The notes under the pieces were generated by a model. The model saw only the letters and a program-made list of their open reading frames with translations, was not told the origin of the DNA and searched no databases. 7,584 nt of DNA, from the NCBI GenBank assembly GCA_007120675.1, contig SKNE01000171.1, positions 1 through 7,584 of the forward strand. Direction: 5' to 3'. Below, piece by piece: positions 1-6,745 of the stretch. Origin of the DNA: Bacteroidales bacterium. Its GTDB lineage: Bacteria > Bacteroidota > Bacteroidia > Bacteroidales > UBA7960. A program made the position numbers and the translations under genes. Each line of letters begins with the position of its first letter. Within the stretch, counting starts at the first letter, position 1.

Positions 1-64
1 AAAAGTTATCAACAAATATTAAGTGAAAAAAGTGAAAAAAAAAATCATTTTTCTCTTGTAATTC
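1..64. other. AT-rich spacer downstream of the metallophosphoesterase gene
   Basis: This is very AT-rich sequence after the stop codon of the minus-strand gene ending at 65. It contains a 9-bp unit AGTGAAAAA repeated twice in tandem (22-30 and 31-39) and an A-run/T-run that can pair weakly (GAAAAA at about 35-40 with TTTTTC at about 49-54). Read on the minus strand this gives a long T-tract, so it could act as a weak transcript end. The stem is purely A-T and not convincing as an intrinsic terminator. No gene is seen here. Confidence 0.4.
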
Positions 65-973
65 TTAAACTTTTGTTGTATAAGGTTCGACGAAATTATT
101 CTCTCCATTGAAACGGACCTGCATGATCCCGGCATAGGTGCCACCGTATCCCGCCTGTCCGATGGTGACCGTCCGGCCGCCCAGGTTTTCCTCGCGCCTG
201 GGAGGGTCAAGCAGGTTGTGGGTATGTCCGCCCACGATGATGTCCGTATACCTGGTGTACCTGGCCAGCATCACGTCACTGGGACGTTCATCCTGGTAGT
301 ACAGGCCCAGATGGGACAGGCAGATGATCAGGTCGCAGTCCATCGTGATCAGTTTGCTTTCCATTTCCCTTGCCTTGGCAATGGGATCAAGAAAGACCAT
401 CCCTTCATAAAGGTTCTTGCTAACCAGTCCTTGAGGATTGATGCCGATGCCGTAGATGCCCACTTTACGTCCCCCTTTCCGGATCACCTTGTAGTCACCC
501 ACCTTGTCGGCCAGGATGGTCCTGCTGAAATCGTAGTTTGCGGCAAGAAAAGGAAAATTGGCATACGGAGAGACCCGGGCAAAGCCGTCCATCCCATTGT
601 CGAATTCATGGTTACCAAAGGCTGCTGCATCGTAGCCCATCTTGCTCATGAGTTTCAATTCAGGTTCACCTCCGTACATATTGAAGTAGGGGGTGCCCTG
701 AAAAATGTCTCCTGCATCAAGCAGGAGGAGGTTGGGGTCCTGTTCCCTGAGACGCCTGACCAGGGTAGCACGCCTCGCGTACCCCCCCATTCCCGGGTAA
801 TTGGGATCATTGATCGGGTAGGGGTCCAGGCGGCTGTGCGTGTCGTTGGTGTGCATGATGGTCAGGCTGTCCACCGCACCAGGTCGCAGGGCAAGGGCGG
901 GAATGCCTGCCATCGCAGCCACACCGGCCACTCCGAGTTGACGTAAAAACTGCCTTCTGCTGGATTGTTGCAT
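65..973 (-). CDS. Tat-exported metallophosphoesterase (5'-nucleotidase N-terminal catalytic domain)
   Basis: The protein is 302 aa and starts at ATG 973. It begins with a clear twin-arginine signal: S-R-R-Q-F-L-R around residues 5-11, then a hydrophobic stretch of small residues to about residue 29. It should therefore be exported folded. The calcineurin-like metallophosphoesterase fold follows with its metal-binding motifs: D44-x-H46, G88-D89, G120-N-H-E-F-D125, S220-H221 and G249-H250-T-H252. These correspond to the two-metal site of UshA/CpdB-type 5'-nucleotidases. The C-terminal substrate-binding domain is absent, because the protein ends just after the phosphoesterase fold. That missing domain is encoded by the gene immediately upstream (stop at 975-977, one base before this ATG), so the two are almost certainly co-translated and act together on nucleotides or other phosphate esters outside the cytoplasm. 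The exact substrate cannot be read from the sequence. Confidence 0.93.
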   Translation of the reverse strand: MQQSSRRQFLRQLGVAGVAAMAGIPALALRPGAVDSLTIMHTNDTHSRLDPYPINDPNYPGMGGYARRATLVRRLREQDPNLLLLDAGDIFQGTPYFNMYGGEPELKLMSKMGYDAAAFGNHEFDNGMDGFARVSPYANFPFLAANYDFSRTILADKVGDYKVIRKGGRKVGIYGIGINPQGLVSKNLYEGMVFLDPIAKAREMESKLITMDCDLIICLSHLGLYYQDERPSDVMLARYTRYTDIIVGGHTHNLLDPPRREENLGGRTVTIGQAGYGGTYAGIMQVRFNGENNFVEPYTTKV

Positions 974-974
974 G

Positions 975-1751
975 TTATTGCCTGGTTATTCGTCCGTCCA
1001 GACTGCTCGAAATCATTTCACCTTTTTCGTGGTGACGGATCAGTGTTTCAATGATTGCATCACGTATGCGCATCCCCAGATACTCCTCATGGAGAGGATC
1101 CAGGAAGAACACCATGTTATCGCCTCCGCCGGCCAGGTAATCGGAGGTCAGCACCTTATAGGGGCGGTTTTCATCAAGGGGCTCGCCACCAATGAGTACA
1201 GAGCTTACCTCACCATTGGTGATCTCCAGGTGGATTCCGGAAACGGGCATGCCAACGGCGGAGCCGGCGAGGTAATCAAAAAGCTCACTGGTGCGCCCGG
1301 GACTGATGGTCAGGACCACCATTTCGTTTTCAAAGGGCATCAGCTCAAAAATGCGTGCACGGCTCACAGCCCCCTCCGGAATACTCGTTCTCAGTCCACC
1401 ATAATTCAATAAGGTAAAGTCAATGCCTTTCCCATCATCGGGATGGTACAACTCCTGGCCAAGATCCATGACCAGGTCGGCCACGAAATTGTTCAGCAAT
1501 CCTTCCGGGGTGCCCCGTTCCATCACATGGGCCGAGTAGGCAAGGACCTGGTTCATCTCAGCCTCCAGCTCATGGCGATAGATGGCAATGACCGAATCAA
1601 CGCGCACGTCTATTTGATCCATGTTCAGGCTGTCGATGGCCATCAATTTGCCCTCAACTGCTACAGGGGCATGAGGTCCTGAACAAGCCCACAAAACAGA
1701 GAGCAAAAAAAACACGCTACCGATGAAGGGATTTCGGTACCTAAACATCAT
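975..1751 (-). CDS. Lipoprotein with 5'-nucleotidase C-terminal domain
   Basis: From ATG 1751 the product is 258 aa. The reading frame stays open to a TTG at 1787, but the ATG gives a proper lipoprotein signal: basic residues (M-M-F-R-Y-R), a hydrophobic core, then a lipobox ending L-W-A-Cys23. ATG 1748 is an equally good start. After Cys23 comes S-G-P, without the acidic or lysine-rich residues linked to surface export in some Bacteroidetes. The mature part matches the 5'-nucleotidase C-terminal domain: N116-Y-G-G-L-R near the middle (family signature N-x-G-G-x-R), P-F-E-N-E soon after, and T-S-D-Y-L-A-G-G-G-D-N around 202-212. In UshA-type enzymes this domain binds the nucleoside. The catalytic metallophosphoesterase half is the next gene, one base downstream, so this is a two-polypeptide version of a normally single-chain enzyme. 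The domain assignment is firm; joint function is inferred. Confidence 0.88.
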   Translation of the reverse strand: MMFRYRNPFIGSVFFLLSVLWACSGPHAPVAVEGKLMAIDSLNMDQIDVRVDSVIAIYRHELEAEMNQVLAYSAHVMERGTPEGLLNNFVADLVMDLGQELYHPDDGKGIDFTLLNYGGLRTSIPEGAVSRARIFELMPFENEMVVLTISPGRTSELFDYLAGSAVGMPVSGIHLEITNGEVSSVLIGGEPLDENRPYKVLTSDYLAGGGDNMVFFLDPLHEEYLGMRIRDAIIETLIRHHEKGEMISSSLDGRITRQ

Positions 1752-1795
1752 CAATTCAGAATTAAGTCGGAGAAAAATGAACAGCAATGTTAAGC

Positions 1796-1823
1796 CAAAT
1801 TAGCGAGAAAAACAAGCCCCAAT
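1796..1823 (-). promoter_or_regulatory. Candidate promoter of the split 5'-nucleotidase pair
   Basis: On the minus strand ATTG at 1820-1823 is followed after 17 bases by TAATTTG (1796-1802). This resembles the Bacteroidetes promoter (TTG, 17-20 bp, TAnnTTTG) with one base missing from the -7 element. It would start transcription near 1790, about 40 nt before the ATG at 1751. It sits in the only sizeable gap between yigZ and this gene pair, where a separate promoter is expected. Confidence 0.3.
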
Positions 1824-1913
1824 GGGTCCTTTTTTTAAAGAAATTTTTAGCCCTTTTGCTGTCAGCGGGTTATGAAAAAAACCGTGCCGTTTGAAGCTAT
1901 TTTGCCACAGAGA

Positions 1914-1979
1914 GGCGGACAGCCACGGATCACTTTAGGGCGTGGCTTGATGCTATGGCCGCTTAAGACCCTGACCGCC
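1914..1979. repeat. GC-rich inverted-repeat structure just after the yigZ stop
   Basis: The outer arms GGCGGaCAG (1914-1922) and CTGaCCGCC (1971-1979) pair at 8 of 9 positions, with one A-A mismatch. Inside lies a perfect 7-bp inverted repeat, AGCCACG (1921-1927) with CGTGGCT (1941-1947). The two stems share bases 1921-1922, so either a shortened inner stem or alternative folds apply. The block starts one base beyond the yigZ stop (1981) and is clearly more GC-rich than the other intergenic DNA here. On the minus strand a T-run (about 1875-1881) follows only some 35 nt later, so it is not a textbook intrinsic terminator. It may be a 3'-UTR structure, a processed transcript end or a dispersed intergenic repeat. 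Confidence 0.4.
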
Positions 1980-1980
1980 C

Positions 1981-2595
1981 TTACTTTGTGTACAAATAGG
2001 TTAGCTTCACATGCGGCATCTCCTCCAGCTGCGAAACGGCCTTTCTGGCCCTGGTTTTTCTCACTGAAAACTCGATACGGCAATGGAGATCAAAATCCTG
2101 CACATGCTGGACCAGCTCCTGCTCCTTCATGACCCGCATCACGTCATTCATGGCCGGATACTGGAACGCCACCTGGTAATGGGAGCGGATGGTTTTTGTG
2201 AGGATGGTGTTTTGCAGGATCGCTTCTTTGGCTGCCCCTTTATAAGCATTGATGAGTCCCCTGACACCCAGTTTTGTACCCCCGAAATACCTGACCACCA
2301 CAACGAGGATGTTGCACAATTCATGGGAAAGGATTTGGCCATGGATGGGTTTGCCGGCCGTTCCCGATGGTTCGCCGTCGTCATTGTACCTGAATCGGTC
2401 TCCTTCGTAGCCGATGACGTAGGCATAACAATGGTGCCGTGCGTCGTAGTACTGCTTTTTTACCTCTTCCAGCCGCTCCTTGACCTCTTCCTCGCTGTGA
2501 ACGGGGAAGGCCAGGGCAATGAACTTGCTCCCTTTGTCCTTATAGAGTCCGCTGGATTTGTTCCCGATGGTTTTGTAGGTATCTGTTTCCCTCAT
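1981..2595 (-). CDS. yigZ: YigZ/IMPACT (UPF0029) family protein
   Basis: The protein is 204 aa from ATG 2595. The frame is open to a TTG at 2628, but the ATG start (M-R-E-T-D-T-Y-K-T-I) matches where family members usually begin and leaves 39 bp after the ribD stop. The N-terminal IMPACT domain has K21-G-S-K-F-I-A, D51-A-R-H-H-C-Y-A-Y, N71-D-D-G-E-P-S-G-T-A-G-K-P and V101-R-Y-F-G-G-T-K-L-G-V-R-G-L, all hallmarks of the family. The C-terminal 70 or so residues form the alpha/beta DUF1949-like domain. Length is typical (about 200-205 aa). The eukaryotic relative IMPACT regulates Gcn2; the bacterial role is poorly defined, with links to translation and nucleic-acid binding. It is the last gene of the minus-strand run that includes ribD and has no obvious tie to hydrogen metabolism. 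Confidence 0.93.
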   Translation of the reverse strand: MRETDTYKTIGNKSSGLYKDKGSKFIALAFPVHSEEEVKERLEEVKKQYYDARHHCYAYVIGYEGDRFRYNDDGEPSGTAGKPIHGQILSHELCNILVVVVRYFGGTKLGVRGLINAYKGAAKEAILQNTILTKTIRSHYQVAFQYPAMNDVMRVMKEQELVQHVQDFDLHCRIEFSVRKTRARKAVSQLEEMPHVKLTYLYTK

Positions 2596-2634
2596 AACCC
2601 AAGGCTGCCTGTCCTGATCTGGCAGCAAGCCTGC

Positions 2635-3708
2635 TTAGTGGTTTTTACAACAAAAAAAGCTTTCCTTACCGATGATGATCTGCGACATCGGTTTGTTCGG
2701 ACTGATCTGTGGCGCCCTGATTCCCCGTCCGAAAAACTGGGTGCCTGTGAATATTCTCGCCTCATCCCATCGATCCTGGTCGATGAAGCTTTGCAGCAGT
2801 TGCCTGCCCCCTTCCACGATCAGTGATTGCCGTCCCTCTTCATAGAGCAGGCGCATCACCTGCTCCAGGAGCTGCTCGTCAAATGGCAGGGCCACGTAAC
2901 GTGTCTTTTTCAGCCTTTGCTCTCTTGTCTCGTTGATGATGATGGTTGCCTCGTTATTATCCATCAGTTTGAGTCCGCCGGGCAGCCTGAGCTCCCTGTC
3001 CAGCACCACGCGCAATGGGGAGGGTCCGGTCCAGTCGCGGACATTCAGCCGGGGATCATCTTTCATTGCGGTGTTAGTGCCGACCATGATGGCCGATTCT
3101 TCGCTGCGCCACTTATGGACCAGCATGCGAAGTTTTTCACTGGTGATCCAGGTGGGACGTCTCGCGGCGCCGCTTCCCCTGTCCACATCAATGAAGCCAT
3201 CGGCCGTCTGGGCCCATTTCAGGATCACGTAGGGCCTCTTTTTTTCGTGGAATGTAAAGAATCGCTTGTTGAGCTGCCGGCAGGCATCTTTCAGTACACC
3301 CACCCTTACCTCACAGCCAAAACTCCTTAACCTGGCTATCCCTTTTCCAGCCACCTGGTCGAAGGGATCCACGGCACCTATGACAACCCTTGGAATTTGC
3401 TCCCTGATGATCAGATCGGTGCAGGGTGGTGTTTTGCCGTGGTGACAGCAGGGCTCAAGGCTAACGTAGAGAGTCGACCTTTTGAGCAGCGCTTTATTCT
3501 TCACCGCTTCGATGGCCCTGACCTCTGCATGGAGGTCACCATGTCGCCGGTGGTATCCTTCTCCCAGGATCCTGCCCTGGTGCACGACGACGGCACCCAC
3601 CATGGGGTTGGGTGCCGTAAATCCCAGGCCCGACCTTGCCAGGTCGATACAGCGCTGCATGTACCTGTCGTCTTCCGGCACGCCGTCAGATGTATCGTAG
3701 ACTAACAT
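2635..3708 (-). CDS. ribD: Bifunctional riboflavin biosynthesis deaminase/reductase RibD
   Basis: The protein is 357 aa, a normal length for RibD. It carries out two consecutive steps of riboflavin synthesis: deamination of the pyrimidine intermediate made from GTP, then NADPH-dependent reduction of the ribosyl side chain. The N-terminal deaminase (about 14-150) shows T-A-P-N-P-M-V-G (31-38), the zinc/catalytic H60-A-E62 and the zinc motif P86-C87-C-H-H-G-K-T-P-P-C96. The reductase (about 158-350) shows K164-W-A-Q-T-A-D-G, M208-V-G-T-N-T-A-M-K-D-D-P-R-L-N and V298-E-G-G. ATG 3708 lies inside the end of the phosphatase gene (23-bp overlap). The next in-frame Met (codon 17, at 3660) would remove the family-typical E-D-D-R-Y-M lead-in, so the longer start is preferred. 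Its position behind the redox-sensing module may only reflect operon packing, although flavin supply suits a flavin-dependent hydrogenase system. Confidence 0.95.
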   Translation of the reverse strand: MLVYDTSDGVPEDDRYMQRCIDLARSGLGFTAPNPMVGAVVVHQGRILGEGYHRRHGDLHAEVRAIEAVKNKALLKRSTLYVSLEPCCHHGKTPPCTDLIIREQIPRVVIGAVDPFDQVAGKGIARLRSFGCEVRVGVLKDACRQLNKRFFTFHEKKRPYVILKWAQTADGFIDVDRGSGAARRPTWITSEKLRMLVHKWRSEESAIMVGTNTAMKDDPRLNVRDWTGPSPLRVVLDRELRLPGGLKLMDNNEATIIINETREQRLKKTRYVALPFDEQLLEQVMRLLYEEGRQSLIVEGGRQLLQSFIDQDRWDEARIFTGTQFFGRGIRAPQISPNKPMSQIIIGKESFFCCKNH

Positions 3709-4870
3709 TTTTCAAAAATTTTTCCTCCAGCAGGCGGGCGATCTTCTTCATGACCGACCGGCGTATCTCCAGCTCTACCGGCAGGTTGGGATCCTGGTGG
3801 GCCACATTGATGGCCGTGCCGGTGAGCAGGTGTATCTCGTCGCTGTTCAGGATCATTTTAACGATGCGGTCAGCAGGCCCTTTGCCCAGGTCGGTTCTCG
3901 GACTGAAACCATCGAGGATCTCAGCGGTCTTGCTAAGGGTCAGGATCCCTTCAGTGACCAGGTCCATGCCTTCCATGAATGCAATGGGTGGCAAATCGGG
4001 ATCGTCAAACTCCAAGCTGTCCTTTATGGGAATGTTCAGCTCGCGCGATACGATATCGGCCGTGGTTCCCCCGCACAATATCTTCTTGCCCTCGAAGTCT
4101 TTCACCAGGCGGGCAAGCTCTTTGTCCTTCTCTTTCTCGTAGGGCGGACCGGAGCAAATCAGCAGGCGCCTGGGATCGCGAAAGTAGATCACGGCAGCGC
4201 TGGTATCATCCTTGGCCTGGTAGTTGTCGTTGGCATGGGCCTTATTGACGATCAAGCCTGCCAGCCGGTCAGCGGAAATGTCAGGCTGTTCTTTCACCAG
4301 TGAGTGCATGTACTTCTCCACCTCTTTGGCACCCCAGCCAAGCAAGAAACGGTCCCTTCCCAGTCCCGACTGGGTGATGCCATCGGTCATCAGCAGTATC
4401 CTGTCCTCTTTAAGGGCTTTGAAGGTGCAGGCCCTGATCTCCTTGTCCGGACCCTCCCGGCTGTCCAGTCCGATGGTCTGCCACTGCAAGGCGAACAGCT
4501 CATTCTCACGGAGCACAACGGCATCGGGATTATCGTAATTAATGATGGTACACTGGCCATCCTTATCGATATCCACGATACTGAAGGTGGCATAGCTGAT
4601 CTTTCGTTCACTGCATACCGGCAGCGTGCTCATGATGATCTCGGCGATCTTATGGGCATCGCGATGCTCCTTGGTAAAATTCAGTGCCATGGTAGCTGTC
4701 AGTGTGGCCAGCAGATTGGCTTTTACACCGTGCCCCATGCCGTCCGACAATACCACGACGGTGCGACCTTCCTCCTTCACCTTCTCCGATAAAAAGGTGT
4801 CGCCACACACCCGCTCGCCCATGTGATTGCGCTGTGCGGAACCTACTTCGATATAAAACGCATCGCTCAT
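3686..4870 (-). CDS. SpoIIE/PP2C-type serine phosphatase with uncharacterised C-terminal domain
   Basis: The protein is 394 aa from ATG 4870, 21 bp after the hydrogenase-like gene. Residues 1-230 form a PP2C/SpoIIE phosphatase. The metal and catalytic motifs are intact: G23-D24-T, L41-S-D43-G-M-G-H-G48, T162-D163-G-I-T and K220-D221-D222-T-S-A. It should thus be an active Mn/Mg-dependent Ser/Thr phosphatase, the class that in partner-switching systems dephosphorylates anti-anti-sigma factors. Residues from about 232 to 394 are a separate domain with C239-S-G-P-P near its start and C266-G-G-T-T-A. I cannot name this domain. No transmembrane segment or PAS is present, so the input probably comes from the adjacent HydS-like protein. 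Pairing of a PP2C phosphatase with a group-C sensory [FeFe] hydrogenase is a recognised arrangement. The target is unknown: no STAS-domain or anti-sigma gene lies in the window. Confidence 0.9.
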   Translation of the reverse strand: MSDAFYIEVGSAQRNHMGERVCGDTFLSEKVKEEGRTVVVLSDGMGHGVKANLLATLTATMALNFTKEHRDAHKIAEIIMSTLPVCSERKISYATFSIVDIDKDGQCTIINYDNPDAVVLRENELFALQWQTIGLDSREGPDKEIRACTFKALKEDRILLMTDGITQSGLGRDRFLLGWGAKEVEKYMHSLVKEQPDISADRLAGLIVNKAHANDNYQAKDDTSAAVIYFRDPRRLLICSGPPYEKEKDKELARLVKDFEGKKILCGGTTADIVSRELNIPIKDSLEFDDPDLPPIAFMEGMDLVTEGILTLSKTAEILDGFSPRTDLGKGPADRIVKMILNSDEIHLLTGTAINVAHQDPNLPVELEIRRSVMKKIARLLEEKFLKNVSLRYI

Positions 4871-4891
4871 TTGCCAGGTATAAAATGGCCC

Positions 4892-6745
4892 TTAATCTTT
4901 CTTGGTTTTCCTGAAGGTTTCAATGATGGAGTTGAGCATCTTTTCTGTTGTGCTGGCCCCTTCGCCAAGGGAGAAGGCGATTTGCTGCACCATCTTGAGG
5001 TTTTCGTCAATCACTTCAGTGACCCGGTTGATGATCTCCTCCTGGCGCACCTCTGCCACATACATATCGCGAAACACCCCGCCCACGATCTTGTTTGGTT
5101 TGAGTGAATAGATGCTCACGTTCAGCAGGCGTTCATCGTGCTGCACATCCTTTCCCGTGATGTTTTCGTCGTTCTCCAGCACATAGTTGAAGAGGTTATA
5201 CAGGTTGTAGGGGAGCAGCGTTTTCAGATCGGCCCCCACCAGTCCGGGAATCACCTCGTTGATCATCTCCGCATCTTCGCCCAATACCTTGATGAAGCTG
5301 TCATTGGATTCGATGACCCGGAGTTTGTCGTCCACGATAACTGCCGCACTGGGCAGGTTTTTCAGGAGGGCTGAGGTGGTGTCGGAACGTTGTTTGAGCT
5401 TCTGGTTCTCTTCAGCCAGCGAGCGCTCTTTATCCAGGAGGTTGTCCTGCTGCTTCTTCAGCTTTTCATTGTTGTTTTTCAGTGTCCGGATGTAGTCTTG
5501 TTTGTTTTTGATGGAGTAATTCATGCACATCTCCGGCTTGGATATCCCCTGGCTGATGGACCTGGCAAAGTCGCGGCAGTTTCTGAAGCCGCATGCCGTA
5601 CAGGCAGCGTTGTCTCCCACCTTCTTGCCCAGGCTCTTCAGGATCTCTTCCACCTGGTCGGGGTCGGGGTCGGGCAGCCGCTGATCGTCCTGGACAAAGG
5701 ACCGGTCCAGCTTCATGTCTTGGTACGCCGCCATCTCCTTTTCCCACTGCTTTTTGTCAAATGACTTCAGGCGCTTGTGAACGTAGTCCACCACCATGGT
5801 ATGCCGTAAATATTTGCCTGACCGTTCACTGGTTCCCGGACCCATTAAACAGCCGCTGTGATAGAAGATGTTAAAGTGTTTCTTGAGAAATTCAGCCTGC
5901 TCACTAAACTCATCCACCAGTTCCAGCATGTTGTTTTTGCCCTCCACGGTGAGGACCTTGCCATCCAGCAGGGATTCATCCAGTCCGGCAGCTTGCAGGA
6001 TGCCCTGGCTGATGGGGTAGAGGGCTCCCAGGTAACCAATGGGCGGGTCAAAATCGGAGTATTCCACCTTGGCTTCGGTGATGTTAAAGCGTTTAAAAAG
6101 GGCCCGCAGTTCCTTAAAAGTCAGAACCGCGTCCACACGGCCCGGTCCCTCATACAGTCCGGCTTCGTGTTTGGCCGACAGGCAGGGACCTATGTACACA
6201 ACCTTCATCTCATCCTCCAGGCGTTTGCGCACCACCATGGCTGTTGCTGTCATTGGGGTGACAAGCGGTGCCAGGTTGTCAGTGAGCTCCGGGAAGAACT
6301 TTTCCACATAGGACACCAGGCTGGGACAATTGGCCATCAGGTAATACTTTCCCTTAAAGTTGGAAAGGAGCTGGTGGTACCTGCGCGCCACAAGGTCCAC
6401 CCCGAAGGAGACCTCGTTCACATAGCGGAAGCCAAGCCTCCGGATCATTTCCACAAATTTGCGGTAATCGGTGATGTCTGGAAACTCCCCGCTGATCGTG
6501 GGGTCTACTATGGCCGCCAGGGCATCACCCGACTCCAGCATCTTTACCACCTGATCCAGGTCACTGAAATGGGAGACGGCGTTGGTGGCGCAAACAGGCA
6601 GGCAGCTGCCGCAGCCAATGCATCGTTTATGATTGACCACGGGGTAGCCGTTCTTTGACTCCGTGCTGATGGCTTTTACCGGACAGGCGCGGATGCAGGC
6701 ATAGGACCGGGTGCACAAGTCATGGTCTATCTGAATGATCTTCAT
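4892..6745 (-). CDS. HydS-type putative sensory [FeFe]-hydrogenase-like protein with ferredoxin, FeS and PAS domains
   Basis: The protein is 617 aa from ATG 6745. Its start overlaps the upstream ferredoxin stop by four bases (ATGA), indicating translational coupling. Domains in order: a 2x[4Fe-4S] ferredoxin (1-60; C11, C17, C21-P, then C42-x2-C45-x2-C48-x3-C52); an [FeFe]-hydrogenase large-subunit C-terminal domain (about 75-350) with L1-like A-N-C140-P, L2-like G-P-C188-L-S-A-K and L3-like Y-H-S-G-C299-L-M-G-P-G; a four-cysteine FeS domain (C382-x2-C385-x4-C390-x16-C407); a charged coiled coil (about 413-455); a PAS domain (about 456-565); and a helical tail. The layout fits group-C regulatory hydrogenases rather than the catalytic HydA group. 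Oddities: S14 stands where the second ferredoxin Cys is expected; N139 replaces the proton-relay Cys; G186 replaces the L2 Met; and H296 or Y295 stands where the first L3 Cys is expected. Likely role: detecting H2 or redox state and signalling through PAS to the neighbouring phosphatase. H2 turnover is doubtful. Confidence 0.9.
   Translation of the reverse strand: MKIIQIDHDLCTRSYACIRACPVKAISTESKNGYPVVNHKRCIGCGSCLPVCATNAVSHFSDLDQVVKMLESGDALAAIVDPTISGEFPDITDYRKFVEMIRRLGFRYVNEVSFGVDLVARRYHQLLSNFKGKYYLMANCPSLVSYVEKFFPELTDNLAPLVTPMTATAMVVRKRLEDEMKVVYIGPCLSAKHEAGLYEGPGRVDAVLTFKELRALFKRFNITEAKVEYSDFDPPIGYLGALYPISQGILQAAGLDESLLDGKVLTVEGKNNMLELVDEFSEQAEFLKKHFNIFYHSGCLMGPGTSERSGKYLRHTMVVDYVHKRLKSFDKKQWEKEMAAYQDMKLDRSFVQDDQRLPDPDPDQVEEILKSLGKKVGDNAACTACGFRNCRDFARSISQGISKPEMCMNYSIKNKQDYIRTLKNNNEKLKKQQDNLLDKERSLAEENQKLKQRSDTTSALLKNLPSAAVIVDDKLRVIESNDSFIKVLGEDAEMINEVIPGLVGADLKTLLPYNLYNLFNYVLENDENITGKDVQHDERLLNVSIYSLKPNKIVGGVFRDMYVAEVRQEEIINRVTEVIDENLKMVQQIAFSLGEGASTTEKMLNSIIETFRKTKKD

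Noticed and set aside
6..14. TTATCAACA, one mismatch from a DnaA box (TTATCCACA)
   Set aside because: It is a single copy in AT-rich DNA with no cluster of similar boxes and no dnaA/dnaN neighbourhood, so there is no support for an origin.
218..946. Long plus-strand open frame (242 codons) opposite the metallophosphoesterase gene
   Set aside because: It is antisense to a gene with full catalytic motifs, and its translation is rich in His, Gly and Val with no recognisable fold. It is a codon-bias shadow, as are similar frames at 2083-2826, 3797-4303 and 5858-6658.
975..1787. TTG start at 1787 for the lipoprotein gene
   Set aside because: It would place 12 extra residues, including acidic Glu, ahead of the signal peptide. 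ATG 1751 (or 1748) gives a normal lipoprotein signal with the lipobox Cys at residue 23.
1818..1837. CCCCAATGGG followed by a T-run, a possible plus-strand terminator
   Set aside because: The stem is only 3-4 bp with almost no loop, and no plus-strand gene lies upstream for it to terminate.
1872..2132. Plus-strand frame of 86 codons starting in the yigZ/lipoprotein spacer
   Set aside because: Most of it is antisense to yigZ, it has low-complexity Pro/Ala content and no ribosome binding site. The spacer part is better explained by the inverted-repeat structure.
1981..2628. Longer yigZ start at TTG 2628
   Set aside because: The extra 11 residues do not match the family N-terminus, and ATG 2595 gives the usual length.
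4892..6745. Reading this gene as a catalytic HydA-type hydrogenase
   Set aside because: The L1 relay Cys, the L2 Met and one L3 Cys are all replaced, and the protein ends in coiled-coil and PAS domains. It is better called a sensory HydS-like protein.
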